Of a stretch of 7,461 nucleotides of DNA, positions 7,392 through 7,461 are shown piece by piece. Both the position numbers and the translations under genes were made by a program. This DNA is from Rhodoluna sp. (GTDB taxonomy: Bacteria; Actinomycetota; Actinomycetes; Actinomycetales; Microbacteriaceae). The stretch lies in NCBI GenBank assembly GCA_017984715.1, contig JAGNYY010000018.1:3432-10892 (forward strand), written 5' to 3'. Positions within the stretch are counted from its first letter, which is position 1. Each line of letters opens with the position of its first letter. The notes under the pieces were generated by a model. The model had not been told where the DNA came from and did not search any database. It worked only from the letters and a program-made list of their open reading frames with translations.

Positions 7392-7407
7392 GGATGTGTG
7401 GACATCC
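7392..7407. repeat. Small hairpin
   Basis: GGATGT at 7392-7397 pairs with ACATCC at 7402-7407 around a GTGG loop. There is no T run, so it does not look like a terminator. It lies between the main terminator and the possible minus-strand gene end, and may be a 3'-UTR structure of that gene or chance. Confidence 0.3.
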
Positions 7408-7416
7408 CTGGTCCCG

Positions 7417-7435
7417 CGGTATGTATTAGATACCG
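7417..7435. repeat. Hairpin spanning the stop codon of the possible convergent gene
   Basis: CGGTAT at 7417-7422 pairs with ATACCG at 7430-7435 around a seven-base loop. The TAA stop of the possible minus-strand gene lies in the loop. Together with the neighbouring small hairpin and the terminator it makes three stem-loops in under 90 bp. Confidence 0.35.
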
Positions 7436-7461
7436 AAGTCTTTGCTACGCGCCGAAACCAC
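7426..7461 (-). CDS. Possible 3' end of a convergent gene (partial, unidentified)
   Basis: Reading leftward from the right edge, one minus-strand frame gives VVSARSKDFGI and then TAA at 7428-7426. The position suits a gene converging on the exonuclease, and the two-way terminator between them supports something being transcribed toward it. A second minus-strand frame is also open across this short stretch, so the assignment rests on context. A structured RNA gene is an alternative. No product can be named. Confidence 0.35.
   Translation of the reverse strand: MVSARSKDFGI

Noticed and set aside
7381..7461. tRNA or 16S rRNA fragment at the right edge
   Set aside because: No cloverleaf or TPsiC-like GGTTCGA arm could be built, and a resemblance to a 16S rRNA segment did not extend beyond a few bases.
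1..7461. Mobile element, CRISPR array, phage or defence genes, or horizontal transfer
   Set aside because: No transposase, integrase, spaced direct repeats or terminal inverted repeats were seen; base composition looks even and the identified genes are mostly housekeeping.

Overview
The window looks like ordinary chromosome from a high-GC Gram-positive bacterium (Actinomycetota) of moderate base composition, in the mid-fifties percent GC by eye. The lineage is an inference. It rests on the MetH, MetF and DnaQ-like protein types, on three genes whose -10 boxes sit 6-8 bases before the start codon with no ribosome binding site (the leaderless pattern common in actinobacteria), and on TTG/GTG starts. 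A small-genome Microbacteriaceae such as the freshwater Rhodoluna/Aquiluna group would fit, but this cannot be settled from the sequence alone.

Layout, left to right. Positions 1-5591 carry a leftward block, in transcription order: metH (cobalamin-dependent methionine synthase), then 13 bp later an alpha/beta-hydrolase, then a family 4 glycosyltransferase whose TTG start overlaps the hydrolase stop by 4 bases. A fourth gene may begin at a GTG sharing one base with the glycosyltransferase stop and run off the left edge. Positions 5592-5647 are a 56-bp divergent promoter region. Positions 5648-7313 carry a rightward pair: metF (methylenetetrahydrofolate reductase), then after 19 bp a DEDDh 3'-5' exonuclease with its own apparent promoter. 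A strong bidirectional hairpin terminator follows at 7350-7379. A short open frame at 7426-7461 on the minus strand may be the 3' end of a convergent gene.

The core logic is methionine synthesis and one-carbon metabolism. MetF makes 5-methyltetrahydrofolate, and MetH passes that methyl through cobalamin to homocysteine. The two genes are divergent and share one very short control region with two predicted leaderless promoters, so coordinated control is likely. The hydrolase and glycosyltransferase have no clear link to methionine and may be expressed by read-through from metH or from a promoter not recognised here.

No mobile element, CRISPR array, rRNA or tRNA was seen, and no clear case for an undescribed system. 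The most notable points are the compact metH-metF control region, a possible sliding-clamp-binding peptide at the N terminus of the exonuclease, and the coupled hydrolase-glycosyltransferase pair downstream of metH.
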